From NCBI RefSeq assembly GCF_026013605.1, contig NZ_JAPDPJ010000009.1, forward strand, positions 1-64,000: 64,000 nt of DNA, in the 5' to 3' direction. Below are positions 9,469-18,797 of this stretch, piece after piece. Origin of the DNA: Plebeiibacterium sediminum (GTDB lineage: Bacteria > Bacteroidota > Bacteroidia > Bacteroidales > Marinilabiliaceae). How positions within the stretch are numbered: position 1 is the first letter of the stretch; each line of letters opens with the position of its first letter. The translations under genes and the position numbers were made by a program. The notes under the pieces are model-generated. The model saw only the letters and a list, made by a program, of their open reading frames with translations, did no database searches and was not told the DNA's origin.

Positions 9469-9512
9469 TATCCCTCAAAATATATTGAACTACCATTTTG
9501 AGGGATATTTTT
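9469..9512 (+). terminator. Rho-independent terminator
   Basis: TATCCCTCAAAAT / ATTTTGAGGGATA is a perfect 13-bp stem followed by a T-run, after the DUF2202 gene. The rest of the gap up to 9898 shows no gene; it should hold the xusA promoter. Confidence 0.85.
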
Positions 9513-9898
9513 CACTTAACGTCTCCGAAAAATTCCACATACCAACATATAGCTAATAAAAATTATTACCCTCCTATCCCTTTGCACCATAACAAATCAA
9601 TCCTTTATAGCCCAAATCACTTTTGCTGTCCTAACTAAACAAATGTTAAAATCGCTATTTAAGCAAAAGTATACTTAATTATATTTCAAGCTTATATTAA
9701 CTATGCTCATACACTGGTAAACGTTATCCTGAAATATCAGTTATCTACAAAGTTGTGTATAGTTTATTTCAAACAATAACCTCCCCTATTATAGTTATTC
9801 ATAGCATCTCCTACATAAAAGCCTACTTTTAATTCCCTATAAGTTGTGATTTCAAGACTTGGGTAAATACCTGATTTTTGCTCAAAAGTTTTAGACAC

Positions 9899-12307
9899 AT
9901 GACTATTTATAAGAAGTACCGAATACCAAACATACATTTTATCATTACTCTTACCCTTATTTTTGGGTGTGCACAATTAATAAGCGGACAAAAACCGCCG
10001 TGTACCATACGAGGAATTATATACGACAATGAAGGAAATACTTTACCTAATGCCAGTGCGTATATCAAGGAAACATTTAGAGGTGTAAGTTCAGATGCAA
10101 AAGGTAAATTCAGTCTGAGCGTAAATGAAGGAACACATACTTTATGTATTCAAATGCTTGGATTTAGACCATTGGAGCAATCGGTTACGGTTGGTAATAA
10201 TGAAGAGAAGTTTCTCCAAATAAAACTAAAGCCTGATAATGTAAAACTGGATCATGTGAATGTTATTGGGCAATCGGTTGTAAAGCAAATTAACAAAACA
10301 GCCTACAATGTTGTAGCCATTGATGCCAAACAATTTCATAACAACACAACTGGTGTAGCACAGGTGTTAGATAAAATAGCAGGTGTAAAAATAAAAGAAG
10401 ACGGAGGTGTTGGCTCCAATACCAATGTGTCTATCAACGGATTTACAGGTAATCATATTAAAATATTTATGGATGGCGTTCCTATGACTGGGAATGGTTC
10501 TACCATGCAGATCAATAAAATTCCCATCAATATGGCCGAGCGTATCGAAGTTTACAAAGGCGTAGTACCTATTGAATTAGGTGGTGATGCCTTAGGTGGT
10601 GCCATAAACATTGTTACCAGAAAATCAGATATGAGCTATGTTGATGCTTCTTATTCTTATGGATCATTTAATACACATAAATCATATGTAAGCATAGGAA
10701 AAACTACCAAGGAAGGTTTCATAGGTCAACTGGATGTTTTTCAGAACTACTCAGATAACAACTACAAAGTTAAAACTCAGCTTCTGAACCTGGAAACCAA
10801 TAGGTACTCATCAGAAGAAAGCTGGTTTCGCCGATTCCATGATCAATACCATAACGAAGGATTCATGGCTCGAGCCGGAGTAAAAGATAAAAGCTGGACC
10901 AGCCGTTTTATGGTTGAGGTGAACTATAATCAGGAATACAATCAGATTCAGAATGCCAACCTGATGAAAATTGCCTACGGAGGAAGAGAAAGCAAATCAA
11001 AGAGCATTATTCCTGCAGTTTATTATAAAAAGAAGGATCTGGGATTGGAAAACCTTGATTTGTCGTTTACCGGAAAATATAGTTTTGTACAAACCAATAA
11101 TGTGGATACTGTAAGAGGACAATACAACTGGGCCGGCGACTTTAGATACAACAGCAATTTAGATAGCGAGTATCAAAGAACATTAGGCGAATTCAACAGT
11201 AAAACGGGTTCTTATGTTACTACCTTAAAATATACATTGCTAAACCAACACGCTTTTGTTTTAAACAATACAACAACCTCTTTTTCAAGAGAAAATACAG
11301 ATTCCGAAGCAAACTCAGAGAACAGCAATGAATCTGACTTTATCAAACGTAGAAACATTAAAAACATTACCGGATTCAGCTACGAATATAAACCAAGTGA
11401 TAAACTCAATGTATCTGTTTTTGGCAAATACTACTATGTAAATACCATTGGGCCAATGGATGCTGACAACTCTACTTCACGCACTAATTTTGTTGAAGTA
11501 GAAAAAGATTATAGCACTTCAGGATATGGTTTGGCCACCACTTTTCATCCTTTTAACAAGTGGCAAATCAAAACTTCGTACGAAAAAACAGTACGGGTTC
11601 CTTCGCAAACGGAGTTATTTGGAGATGAGATTTTAGAAACAGGGAACGCCAGTCTGAAACCTGAAAACAGTCATAACATCAACCTTAATTTTGGATACGA
11701 AACATCGGGCGAAAACATATCATTCAATGCCTATGCTGGCTTACTTTACCGATATACCTACAATTATATTCGAAGACTCATTGGGGAAAAGTATGGTGAA
11801 GGATATTACTTAAACCATGGAAAAGTGCGAACAAGTGGAGCTGAATTGGAGATTAACTTCTTTTACAAGAATCTATCTCTTAATTCGAACTTTACCTACC
11901 AGGATATCCGCAATATTGAAAAATATGATACGCCTTCGGACAGGGCTACAAACAATATAAGCATCAGATATAAAGACAGGATGCCGAATATGCCATATAT
12001 GTTCTCTAATGTAGATCTAACCTACAGTCTGAAAAACTTTTTGCATGAGGGTAATCATCTGTTGCTTACCTATGGCTTTCAGTTCAAGTATGAGTTTTAT
12101 AAAAGCTGGCCTAGTGAAGGCGGTGACATAACCATTCCTACTCAAACACCACACAATTTTCAGATTGGATATTCCATCAAAAATGGAAGGTATAATATAA
12201 CATGCGAAGCCAAAAACTTTACTAACGAGTTATTACTGGATAATTATAGTCTGCAAAAACCCGGCAGAAGTTACTCAGTGAAATTAAGGTATTACCTACA
12301 CAAATAA
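9899..12307 (+). CDS. xusA: TonB-dependent receptor, XusA-like (xenosiderophore uptake)
   Basis: Outer membrane TonB-dependent transporter of 802 residues. A signal peptide is followed by a carboxypeptidase-regulatory-like domain (about residues 40-120: CTIRGIIYDNEGNTLPNA), then a plug (about 125-245, with VYKGVVPIELGGDALGGAINI) and a long beta-barrel ending in an aromatic C-terminal strand (SVKLRYYLHK). The open frame extends 21 bp upstream to a TTG, but the ATG at 9899 gives a normal signal peptide. Order and families of the three genes (receptor, DUF4374 lipoprotein, PepSY membrane protein) match the characterised Bacteroides thetaiotaomicron XusABC system, which takes up siderophores made by other bacteria. 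The symbol rests on that synteny, not on substrate evidence. Confidence 0.85.
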   Translation: MTIYKKYRIPNIHFIITLTLIFGCAQLISGQKPPCTIRGIIYDNEGNTLPNASAYIKETFRGVSSDAKGKFSLSVNEGTHTLCIQMLGFRPLEQSVTVGNNEEKFLQIKLKPDNVKLDHVNVIGQSVVKQINKTAYNVVAIDAKQFHNNTTGVAQVLDKIAGVKIKEDGGVGSNTNVSINGFTGNHIKIFMDGVPMTGNGSTMQINKIPINMAERIEVYKGVVPIELGGDALGGAINIVTRKSDMSYVDASYSYGSFNTHKSYVSIGKTTKEGFIGQLDVFQNYSDNNYKVKTQLLNLETNRYSSEESWFRRFHDQYHNEGFMARAGVKDKSWTSRFMVEVNYNQEYNQIQNANLMKIAYGGRESKSKSIIPAVYYKKKDLGLENLDLSFTGKYSFVQTNNVDTVRGQYNWAGDFRYNSNLDSEYQRTLGEFNSKTGSYVTTLKYTLLNQHAFVLNNTTTSFSRENTDSEANSENSNESDFIKRRNIKNITGFSYEYKPSDKLNVSVFGKYYYVNTIGPMDADNSTSRTNFVEVEKDYSTSGYGLATTFHPFNKWQIKTSYEKTVRVPSQTELFGDEILETGNASLKPENSHNINLNFGYETSGENISFNAYAGLLYRYTYNYIRRLIGEKYGEGYYLNHGKVRTSGAELEINFFYKNLSLNSNFTYQDIRNIEKYDTPSDRATNNISIRYKDRMPNMPYMFSNVDLTYSLKNFLHEGNHLLLTYGFQFKYEFYKSWPSEGGDITIPTQTPHNFQIGYSIKNGRYNITCEAKNFTNELLLDNYSLQKPGRSYSVKLRYYLHK

Positions 12308-12352
12308 TTGGCATCGACTCAAAAGTATTTAATAATTAAAAACTAATATAAA

Positions 12353-13633
12353 ATGAATAAAAAACGATGGATAGAAACGGGCCTGTTATTTCTATTAATG
12401 ATAGGAATGGCATCATGCGATGATAATAATGAAGTTGCTCCTTCTGTGGGATCATATTTTGTTTCCGTTTCGGGAGAGAGTTCAGATTATGTAATGCAAA
12501 TAGAAAATTTGGAGGATGCAAACTATAGCATCAATCAAAACGTTTTTGAACTTGAATCGCAAATTCAAACATGGCTATATAACGATAATCCTTCCACAGT
12601 GATTGGATTGATATACAACCAGGCCAATCCGGGCGTGGGAGTTGCCATCCAAAATAATAATGAAAATATACCAGAGGTTGTTGGAGAGTTTCAGATAGGC
12701 TCTCGCTTTACTAACTATGGTTTCTTTGGCGATTATGCCATTACTTCAGTTGGAGGTCAGGCTCCTGTTGGCGAAGATGGAAATACGCTAACCTACGAAG
12801 ATGGCTCTACACGCGATGATGGTATCAGTTTTAACTTTATCAATATTGCCGACGGATCCTTAAGTCTTACTACTAAAACCATGCAAACTCTCAACATTAC
12901 AGGTAATGGCGAAAAAGCAACAAACTCAGGAATTGTAGATTTAGGTAATGGTGAGTTTCTAACTGCTTTGGTATGTTCACAGACCGGAGAGGTGATAGAA
13001 GGTGGATCAAGTTCAGGTATTGTTAATTATCCTGATAGTGTTTGGGTTGCAGCTATGGATGAAGACCTAAATGTAAAAAGAATTTATCGCGATGACAGAA
13101 TCAGTTATGCTTCCGGAAGATATCGTTCTCGTTATTATAATATGATGTCAAAAGATGAAAATGATGATGTTTATGTTTTTTCAGGATCATATGAAAGTAC
13201 TTCAACACGACCATGTGGAGCTTTACGAATAAATGATGGTGCTACAGATTTTGATCCTGATTACTATTTTAATATTGAAGAGCTTACAGACAATTATCAC
13301 TTCAGAAGAATATGGTATATCAGCAGAGGTTACTTTTTAATGGTTTTCTATAACGACCTTGAAATCACCTCATCTTCACCTGCTACCCGCTTTGGTTTAG
13401 TAAACCTGTATGATAAAACATTTAGCTGGATTAACAATTTCCCTACTTACGATGAAATTGCCAGTTATGGAGAACCTTTAGTTCAAAACAACAACTTATA
13501 CCTGCCGGTAAAATTAGAGGGGTATGATCCTGCAATTTATAAGATTGATCCTTCAACAGCTTCCGCTACAAGAGGTACTGAGATTGATGGAGCAACCAAT
13601 ATCAAAGCAATTTACCCACTGAGGGCTAATTAA
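12353..13633 (+). CDS. xusB: DUF4374 lipoprotein, XusB-like siderophore-binding protein
   Basis: Surface or periplasmic lipoprotein (lipobox IGMASC, Cys22) of 426 residues in the DUF4374 family, predicted beta-propeller. In Bacteroides, XusB of the same family binds ferric enterobactin outside the cell and hands it to XusA. Here the gene follows xusA by 45 bp and is followed by a strong terminator at 13650, then xusC, so readthrough or a separate promoter is needed for the third gene. An acidic stretch after the lipid-attachment cysteine (DDNNEVAPSVG) is compatible with surface export in this phylum; that is an inference. Confidence 0.82.
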   Translation: MNKKRWIETGLLFLLMIGMASCDDNNEVAPSVGSYFVSVSGESSDYVMQIENLEDANYSINQNVFELESQIQTWLYNDNPSTVIGLIYNQANPGVGVAIQNNNENIPEVVGEFQIGSRFTNYGFFGDYAITSVGGQAPVGEDGNTLTYEDGSTRDDGISFNFINIADGSLSLTTKTMQTLNITGNGEKATNSGIVDLGNGEFLTALVCSQTGEVIEGGSSSGIVNYPDSVWVAAMDEDLNVKRIYRDDRISYASGRYRSRYYNMMSKDENDDVYVFSGSYESTSTRPCGALRINDGATDFDPDYYFNIEELTDNYHFRRIWYISRGYFLMVFYNDLEITSSSPATRFGLVNLYDKTFSWINNFPTYDEIASYGEPLVQNNNLYLPVKLEGYDPAIYKIDPSTASATRGTEIDGATNIKAIYPLRAN

Positions 13634-13649
13634 TTATATGTTTAATTGT

Positions 13650-13691
13650 GTTCGGGATGTTATAGATTTTATAACGTCCTGAACTTTTTTT
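13650..13691 (+). terminator. Terminator/attenuator between xusB and xusC
   Basis: Stem GTTCGGGATGTTATA / TATAACGTCCTGAAC followed by seven T residues, only 12 bp before the xusC ATG. It probably lowers xusC expression relative to xusAB. Confidence 0.75.
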
Positions 13692-13702
13692 GGATTAATA
13701 CC

Positions 13703-14899
13703 ATGAAGTACTTTTTACGACAAGTCCACCTATGGCTTTCCTTACCATTTGGATTGATGATCATATTATTATGCGCAACTGGAGCCATTTTAGTTTTTCA
13801 GACTGAGTGGCTTAAATTATTTACCCCCGATCACTATTATGTGGAAGAGGTATTGGACCATACAATTCCCTTGAATGAATTAATACCCGCAGTGGAGGAT
13901 CAATTACCGGATTCCTTAACATTGGGTGCTGTTACCATAAGTGCAAATCCAAAAGAGAATTACACCTTTGATTTAGCTGGCCTTAGACATGCTTCGGTAA
14001 TGGTTGATCCTTATTCAGGTAAAGTCCGCGATATATCTCTTCCGGGTCAGGGAGGATTTTTCTGGTCGGTATTCAGATTACATCGCTGGTTAATGATGCC
14101 TTTAAAACGAGACGAAATATCATGGGGTAAATTGATTGTTGGTATTTCCACCATTATGTTTTTAATTATTCTGATTACCGGCATCATCATTTGGATTCCG
14201 AAAAGTATAAAAATGCTGAAAAACCGATTAACAGTTAAATGGAATAAAGGCTCCTATAGGAGGTGGTACGATTTTCACTTAGCAAGTGGTATTTATGCTT
14301 CCATCTTTTTAATTGCGTTTTGCATCACCGGATTAACATGGTCTTTTGATTGGTACCGAGATGGAGTATTTAAACTTATGGGCGTTGAAGTAACCAGTAA
14401 TAATCCTCATGCACAAGCTCATCAACCACAAAAAGCAAAAACGCAAACATCAGAGGGAACTAAAAGTAATCCTAATTCTAAAAGAAACAATCAAAAGCAA
14501 CATGATGATACGCAACATACAGATGTGGATTTAGCAGTTGACAAATATGCAATATGGGATAAAGTAGTCAAATCACTAGCAAAAGAACACCCCGATTTTT
14601 CGCTTATTTCCGTAAATGACGAGATGGCTTTACTAGCTATTGATGGCGCTGAAAACACCCGATCTGCAGATAGGTATTTGTACGATCCGAAAACAGGTGA
14701 TATCACCAATGTACAGTACAATAAGGATTTTCAGACCCGACGATCAAAAGTATTTAGCTGGATTTACAAAATACATGTTGGTAAGTGGGCTGGCTTCTTT
14801 TCTAAATTCCTATCGTTTATTGCTTGTATAATTGGTATTGCCTTAACTGTTACGGGTTATTATATGTATTTTAAAAAGAAGATGATACGAATTAAGTAA
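13703..14899 (+). CDS. xusC: PepSY-domain inner membrane protein, XusC-like
   Basis: Inner membrane protein of 398 residues with PepSY-associated TM helices: near residues 11-33, a central pair near 140-165 and 190-215, and a last one near 365-388. Family members of this type are linked to ferric-siderophore reduction at the inner membrane. Conserved histidines (RQVHLWLSLPFG, RLHRWLMMP, WYDFHLASGIY and YKIHVGKW) are suited to heme or metal binding. A hydrophilic Gln/Lys-rich linker lies near residues 232-275. The open frame starts earlier at a GTG inside the terminator hairpin; the ATG at 13703 is preferred because it starts directly at the first membrane segment. Confidence 0.85.
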   Translation: MKYFLRQVHLWLSLPFGLMIILLCATGAILVFQTEWLKLFTPDHYYVEEVLDHTIPLNELIPAVEDQLPDSLTLGAVTISANPKENYTFDLAGLRHASVMVDPYSGKVRDISLPGQGGFFWSVFRLHRWLMMPLKRDEISWGKLIVGISTIMFLIILITGIIIWIPKSIKMLKNRLTVKWNKGSYRRWYDFHLASGIYASIFLIAFCITGLTWSFDWYRDGVFKLMGVEVTSNNPHAQAHQPQKAKTQTSEGTKSNPNSKRNNQKQHDDTQHTDVDLAVDKYAIWDKVVKSLAKEHPDFSLISVNDEMALLAIDGAENTRSADRYLYDPKTGDITNVQYNKDFQTRRSKVFSWIYKIHVGKWAGFFSKFLSFIACIIGIALTVTGYYMYFKKKMIRIK

Positions 14900-14922
14900 T
14901 TTCATTTCACACTTATAATTCC

Positions 14923-14974
14923 AACGCACAAAACGTTACAATTTTATTATGATTGTAGGTTTTGTGCGTTTTTT
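14923..14974 (+). terminator. Rho-independent terminator of the xus operon
   Basis: AACGCACAAAAC / GTTTTGTGCGTT 12-bp stem followed by a T-run, 23 bp after xusC. Confidence 0.85.
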
Positions 14975-14979
14975 GTATC

Positions 14980-15534
14980 ATCTAATGGCTCCACTCAGCG
15001 TTTAAACACTGAGCTTAATGACTTCGGACTTTCAGCTCAAAATAGTATTTTCAAAAGCAACATTTTTTATTTAAAAATTGGCTGTTAAGATTAAACTTTT
15101 CGCTCAAGCCGCTGGGCTCTTCATTTTTGGCTTAGCCCAAAAACGAAGCCAAAAACCCAAGGCTACATCTGCCTCAATCATAAAACTACGGTCGTTTGAC
15201 TGAAATCGTTTAAACTCGCTGCACTCAGACAAAAACGATTTTTAACCGTCAAACCATCCTTGTTTTATGGTTCACCAGCTGAGGCCGTACACACCATACT
15301 TACAACGAGGAAAATATGATATAAAATATTAAAATCTCACTTATAAAATATTGACTATGTGTGATGGCCGGTTCAAAAGGATTTTTAAAAGTAGACCTTA
15401 AATATTCACGCATTTATTTACTTTAATTACACAAATAAATCCTACCATCCATAACCAACTGATAAACGGCATATAACAAAATAGTAAACCCCTAAATAAC
15501 AAGTATTATTTTACGCCTGAAAAAACAAAAACAA
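14980..15534. repeat. Intergenic composite of degenerate palindromic repeats
   Basis: About 550 bp without a gene. It contains several inverted repeats: CTCAGCGTTT / AAACACTGAG, TTTTTGGCTTAGCC with CGAAGCCAAAAA, and AATCGTTT / AAACGATT around 15208-15240. It also holds the block GTGTGATGGCCGGTTCAA (15359-15376), which recurs with one change at 29073-29090. It looks like a nest of mobile or REP-type intergenic elements rather than decayed coding sequence. Confidence 0.5.
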
Positions 15535-15564
15535 TTTGCTTATACAAAATCTTTTCTACCTTTG
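15535..15564 (+). promoter_or_regulatory. Promoter of the B12 operon
   Basis: TTTG (15535-15538), an 18-bp spacer and TACCTTTG (15557-15564) fit the Bacteroidota sigma factor consensus. Transcription would start just ahead of the riboswitch. Confidence 0.7.
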
Positions 15565-15565
15565 C

Positions 15566-15752
15566 GGCCGATTACGGTAAATCTGTTTGATCAAATCAGA
15601 TTGAAAGGGAATCAGGTGAAAATCCTGGACAGTACCCGCTGCTGTAAACTCCTAAAAAAGAAAAGACTCTTAAAGCCACTGTTTCAACAAAATGAAATGG
15701 GAAGGCGTCTTTTCCGGAGTAAGTCAGAAGACCTGCCATAGTCACAAGTATC
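15566..15752 (+). ncRNA. Cobalamin riboswitch
   Basis: The characteristic core is present in order: AAAGGGAATCAGGTGAAAAT, then a CCTGGACAGTACCCGC segment with GCTGTAA, then GCCACTG, a TGGGAAGGC segment, and the B12 box AAGTCAGAAGACCTGCC (15721-15737). The leader continues another 117 bp, including the stretch AGCTTTCGGGAA, to btuB. In known members cobalamin binding lowers expression of the downstream transport genes. Confidence 0.93.
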
Positions 15753-15869
15753 GTAGCTTTCGGGAATAAAAGTGAAGAGACAGACAGGACATTCTAGATA
15801 ATTCATCCATCTTCTCATCTATCCTTACTGCTACCATTAGTTTTAATGTATAATATATTATTTGAAAAG

Positions 15870-17783
15870 ATGAATTATTTAAAACGTCTCCTTATCGGAG
15901 GCTTTGCAATGAGCTTAGCGGTAGTAAAATTACAAGCACAAGCCAGTGATACGCTGATTGTGTTAACTGAAATAAATATTACTGAAAATCGTTTATCCAA
16001 TTTTAATGCAGGTAGCACTGTTTACCAGCCATCCAAGGATTTACTTGGAGAAAAATCAACATTAGGTTTAAATGAAGTGCTTGAGTTTTTATCTCCAATG
16101 AACATTGATGCCTACGGAACAGGTTCTGCTAGCATTAACGCCAGGGGAGCCGGAAGTAATCGTACTCCTATTTTATGGAATGGTTTTAATTTACAGAGCA
16201 TTGCCAACGGAGCTACTGATATTTCTACTCTTCCTATGATTTTTGCTGATGACATAAAAATGGAAATGGGTGGAAACTCTGCTCTTTTTGGAAGTGGTGC
16301 TGTTGGTGGAGTTATTTATTTAGATAACAAGGCCAACTACAATACCGATAAAAACTCTTTTATAACTATTAGCGGAGGCAGCTTTGAGCGCTTTAACGGA
16401 GCATCAGGCATTCAGTTTGGCACTAAAAATTACAGTGGTGCTATTCGTACATTTTTTTCACAGGCTGATAATGATTTTCCGTTTACAGGAGAGTATACTT
16501 CTGGTGGCACAACAACTACTGTTGACCAGAATTTACCCAATGCCAATATGCATCAGTTTGGAGTCATGTCAAATAATCATTTCCGATTAAAAAACGGTCA
16601 AAACATCAGTGTTCATTTATGGTATCAGGATGTGGATAAACAAATTGCACCTACCGTAAGAGATTTGGCCAGAGGAAATACTTCGGATGCAGAACAACGT
16701 GATAAAGCTTTTCGTGGAGCTGCCGAATGGAAAGCCCCACTTAAAAACGGACTAGTAAGTGTTCGTACAGGACTGTTTTCAACTAAAACACACTACGAAA
16801 AACCATCAACATCAAGTCATACCAATACAACAGGACTGGCCTCAGTTAACGAAGCTGAGATGGATCTTAATTTAACCAACTGGTTAAAATGGAATCTGGG
16901 AGTTAATTATACTTATGAAGAAACAGAATCTTCTTCGTATGAAGGGGCTAACAACAGAAACAGATATGCTGTTTTTACTTCGTTTGGAATCAGCAATGCC
17001 TCAAGTGGTACATTTGTTAGTATAAACGGAAGAGGAGAAAAAGCGGGCGACAGTGATTTTACAGTAACAGAAAACATCGGAGTTACGCAACAAATTATTT
17101 CAGGTTTATCAGCTAAAGCCAAAGCCGGTACCAGTTATCGTATTCCAACATTTAACGATTTATACTGGTTTAGTGCTACTTCTATTGGTAATCCGGATTT
17201 ACAGGCCGAAACAGGATTTAATTACGAGGCAGGATTACATTATCAGAAAACTTTTGCATCAACTAAACTGCAATTACAGGCAACCTGGTACAACAATAGT
17301 CTTGAAAAATGGATAAGCTGGGGACAAAGAGAAGATGGCATCTGGACGGTTTTTAATCAGGATAAAGCAGAAATCAAAGGTATTGAAGTACAGGCAGATC
17401 TTACTACCGATTTTAAAAAGGGTTCTGCAGGTATTAACATCAACTATACCAACCAGGATGCGATTGATCCTGATACTGATAATGAATTGGCTTATGTACC
17501 TAAATCAAAAGCAAATGCAGCTGTTTATGCTGAATACAGTAACATCCGTTTGATGTATGCACATAGTTTTGTGAATGAAAGATACACTACTGCGAGCAAC
17601 TCAACTCAGATGCCTAAATACGATCTTGGAAACCTATCATTAGAGAAACAGTTTGAAGGTAAAATTGATGCCATCCTTTCTGTTAAGGTGAATAATATTT
17701 GGGATACGAATTACGAAACTCGTCAGTATTACCCAATGCCAGGACGAAATTTCATGATCGGTCTTCAAATAAGCTTAAACTAA
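15870..17783 (+). CDS. btuB: TonB-dependent cobalamin receptor BtuB
   Basis: Outer membrane receptor of 637 residues for cobalamin or related corrinoids. Signal peptide MNYLKRLLIGGFAMSLAVV ends near LQAQ, followed by a TonB-box-like TLIVLTEINITE segment, a plug (SINARGAGSNRTPILWNG and ALFGSGAVGGVIYLD) and a barrel ending MPGRNFMIGLQISLN. A start 24 bp earlier at 15846 is open, but the internal ATG gives the classical Lys-Arg signal sequence. It has no carboxypeptidase-like extension, unlike SusC proteins and XusA. First gene of a riboswitch-controlled operon with btuC, btuD, cobO and btuF, which is why I assign B12. Confidence 0.88.
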   Translation: MNYLKRLLIGGFAMSLAVVKLQAQASDTLIVLTEINITENRLSNFNAGSTVYQPSKDLLGEKSTLGLNEVLEFLSPMNIDAYGTGSASINARGAGSNRTPILWNGFNLQSIANGATDISTLPMIFADDIKMEMGGNSALFGSGAVGGVIYLDNKANYNTDKNSFITISGGSFERFNGASGIQFGTKNYSGAIRTFFSQADNDFPFTGEYTSGGTTTTVDQNLPNANMHQFGVMSNNHFRLKNGQNISVHLWYQDVDKQIAPTVRDLARGNTSDAEQRDKAFRGAAEWKAPLKNGLVSVRTGLFSTKTHYEKPSTSSHTNTTGLASVNEAEMDLNLTNWLKWNLGVNYTYEETESSSYEGANNRNRYAVFTSFGISNASSGTFVSINGRGEKAGDSDFTVTENIGVTQQIISGLSAKAKAGTSYRIPTFNDLYWFSATSIGNPDLQAETGFNYEAGLHYQKTFASTKLQLQATWYNNSLEKWISWGQREDGIWTVFNQDKAEIKGIEVQADLTTDFKKGSAGININYTNQDAIDPDTDNELAYVPKSKANAAVYAEYSNIRLMYAHSFVNERYTTASNSTQMPKYDLGNLSLEKQFEGKIDAILSVKVNNIWDTNYETRQYYPMPGRNFMIGLQISLN

Positions 17784-17792
17784 TTATTGCAC

Positions 17793-18797
17793 ATGATTTC
17801 ATCTGCCAATTATAACTGGAAAGTAGCCATATCTCTGGTAGTTTTATTGCTACTTTCTTTTGTTGCCATATCCGTAGGACCAACAAAAATTACCATCACA
17901 CAAATCTGGATGAGTGTGACTCAATCGCAGGATGTTGATTTTGGAATAACTCAAACATTATGGCAACTGCGATTACCCCGAATTGTAATGGCATTATTGG
18001 CAGGTATGGCTCTTTCTGCATCAGGAGGGGCCTTTCAATCTGTGTTTCGTAACCCAATGTCCGATCCTTATGTGTTGGGTATTTCATCGGGTGCTTCTGT
18101 TGGAGCCGCGATTGCCATTATTCTGGGATTAAACTCACAATTATTGGGAATTCCTTTCTTTGCCTTTTTAGGAGCCACATCGGCCTTGGCAATTGTTTAC
18201 TGGTTAGCTTTCAGCTTAAAACAGTCGGAACAAAACACACTACTTTTAGCTGGTATTGCCATGAGTTTAATGCTGGGTGCCATTGTTTCATTGCTGTTAG
18301 TGATTAACCGTGAACAAATGGAGAGTATCTATTTTTGGATATTGGGAGGTTTTAATGCAGTAGGTTGGCAACAAATCTATATTGTTGGACCGGTTGTTAT
18401 CTTATCCATATTGCTGCTTTTTAATTATTGCAAAGATATGAACCTGCTTTCCATGGGTAATGAAACAGCTCACTCTTTAGGTATTAATGTAAAACAAAAG
18501 GTGGCCATCATCTTATTAATCTCAGCTTTATCAGTATCTATAGTAGTTTCGTACAGCGGAGTGATTGGTTTTGTTGGATTGATTGTTCCGCATATGGTTC
18601 GTTTTGCCATTGGCGCTGATAACAGACGGCTACTTCCACTGGCTGCCATTTGGGGTGGAATATTTTTAATATTAGCCGACACCATTGCCCGAACGGTTAT
18701 TCAACCCGGAGAATTACCTGTAGGAAGTATCACAGCATTGTTTGGTGCACCCTATTTCTTTTTCATCTTAATTAAAAAAAGCCGTCGCCATGTTTAA
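17793..18797 (+). CDS. btuC: Cobalamin ABC transporter permease BtuC (FecCD family)
   Basis: Inner membrane permease of 334 residues with about ten hydrophobic helices and FecCD family hallmarks: LWQLRLPRIVMALLAGMALS, GGAFQSVFRNPMSDPYVLGI and the GLIVPHMVRFAIGADNRRLLP coupling region that contacts the ATPase. The frame is open from a TTG 6 bp upstream; the ATG at 17793 is chosen. Its 3' end overlaps btuD by 8 bp, indicating translational coupling. Imports the corrinoid delivered by BtuF. Confidence 0.9.
   Translation: MISSANYNWKVAISLVVLLLLSFVAISVGPTKITITQIWMSVTQSQDVDFGITQTLWQLRLPRIVMALLAGMALSASGGAFQSVFRNPMSDPYVLGISSGASVGAAIAIILGLNSQLLGIPFFAFLGATSALAIVYWLAFSLKQSEQNTLLLAGIAMSLMLGAIVSLLLVINREQMESIYFWILGGFNAVGWQQIYIVGPVVILSILLLFNYCKDMNLLSMGNETAHSLGINVKQKVAIILLISALSVSIVVSYSGVIGFVGLIVPHMVRFAIGADNRRLLPLAAIWGGIFLILADTIARTVIQPGELPVGSITALFGAPYFFFILIKKSRRHV

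Noticed and set aside
9764-9976. 70-residue minus-strand open frame overlapping the xusA start
   Set aside because: It overlaps the signal peptide of xusA on the opposite strand and has no features of its own.
15846-15869. Alternative upstream start of btuB
   Set aside because: It would place eight extra residues before a complete signal peptide; possible but less likely.
16384-16590. Open frames inside btuB in other frames
   Set aside because: They are shadows of a clear TonB receptor.
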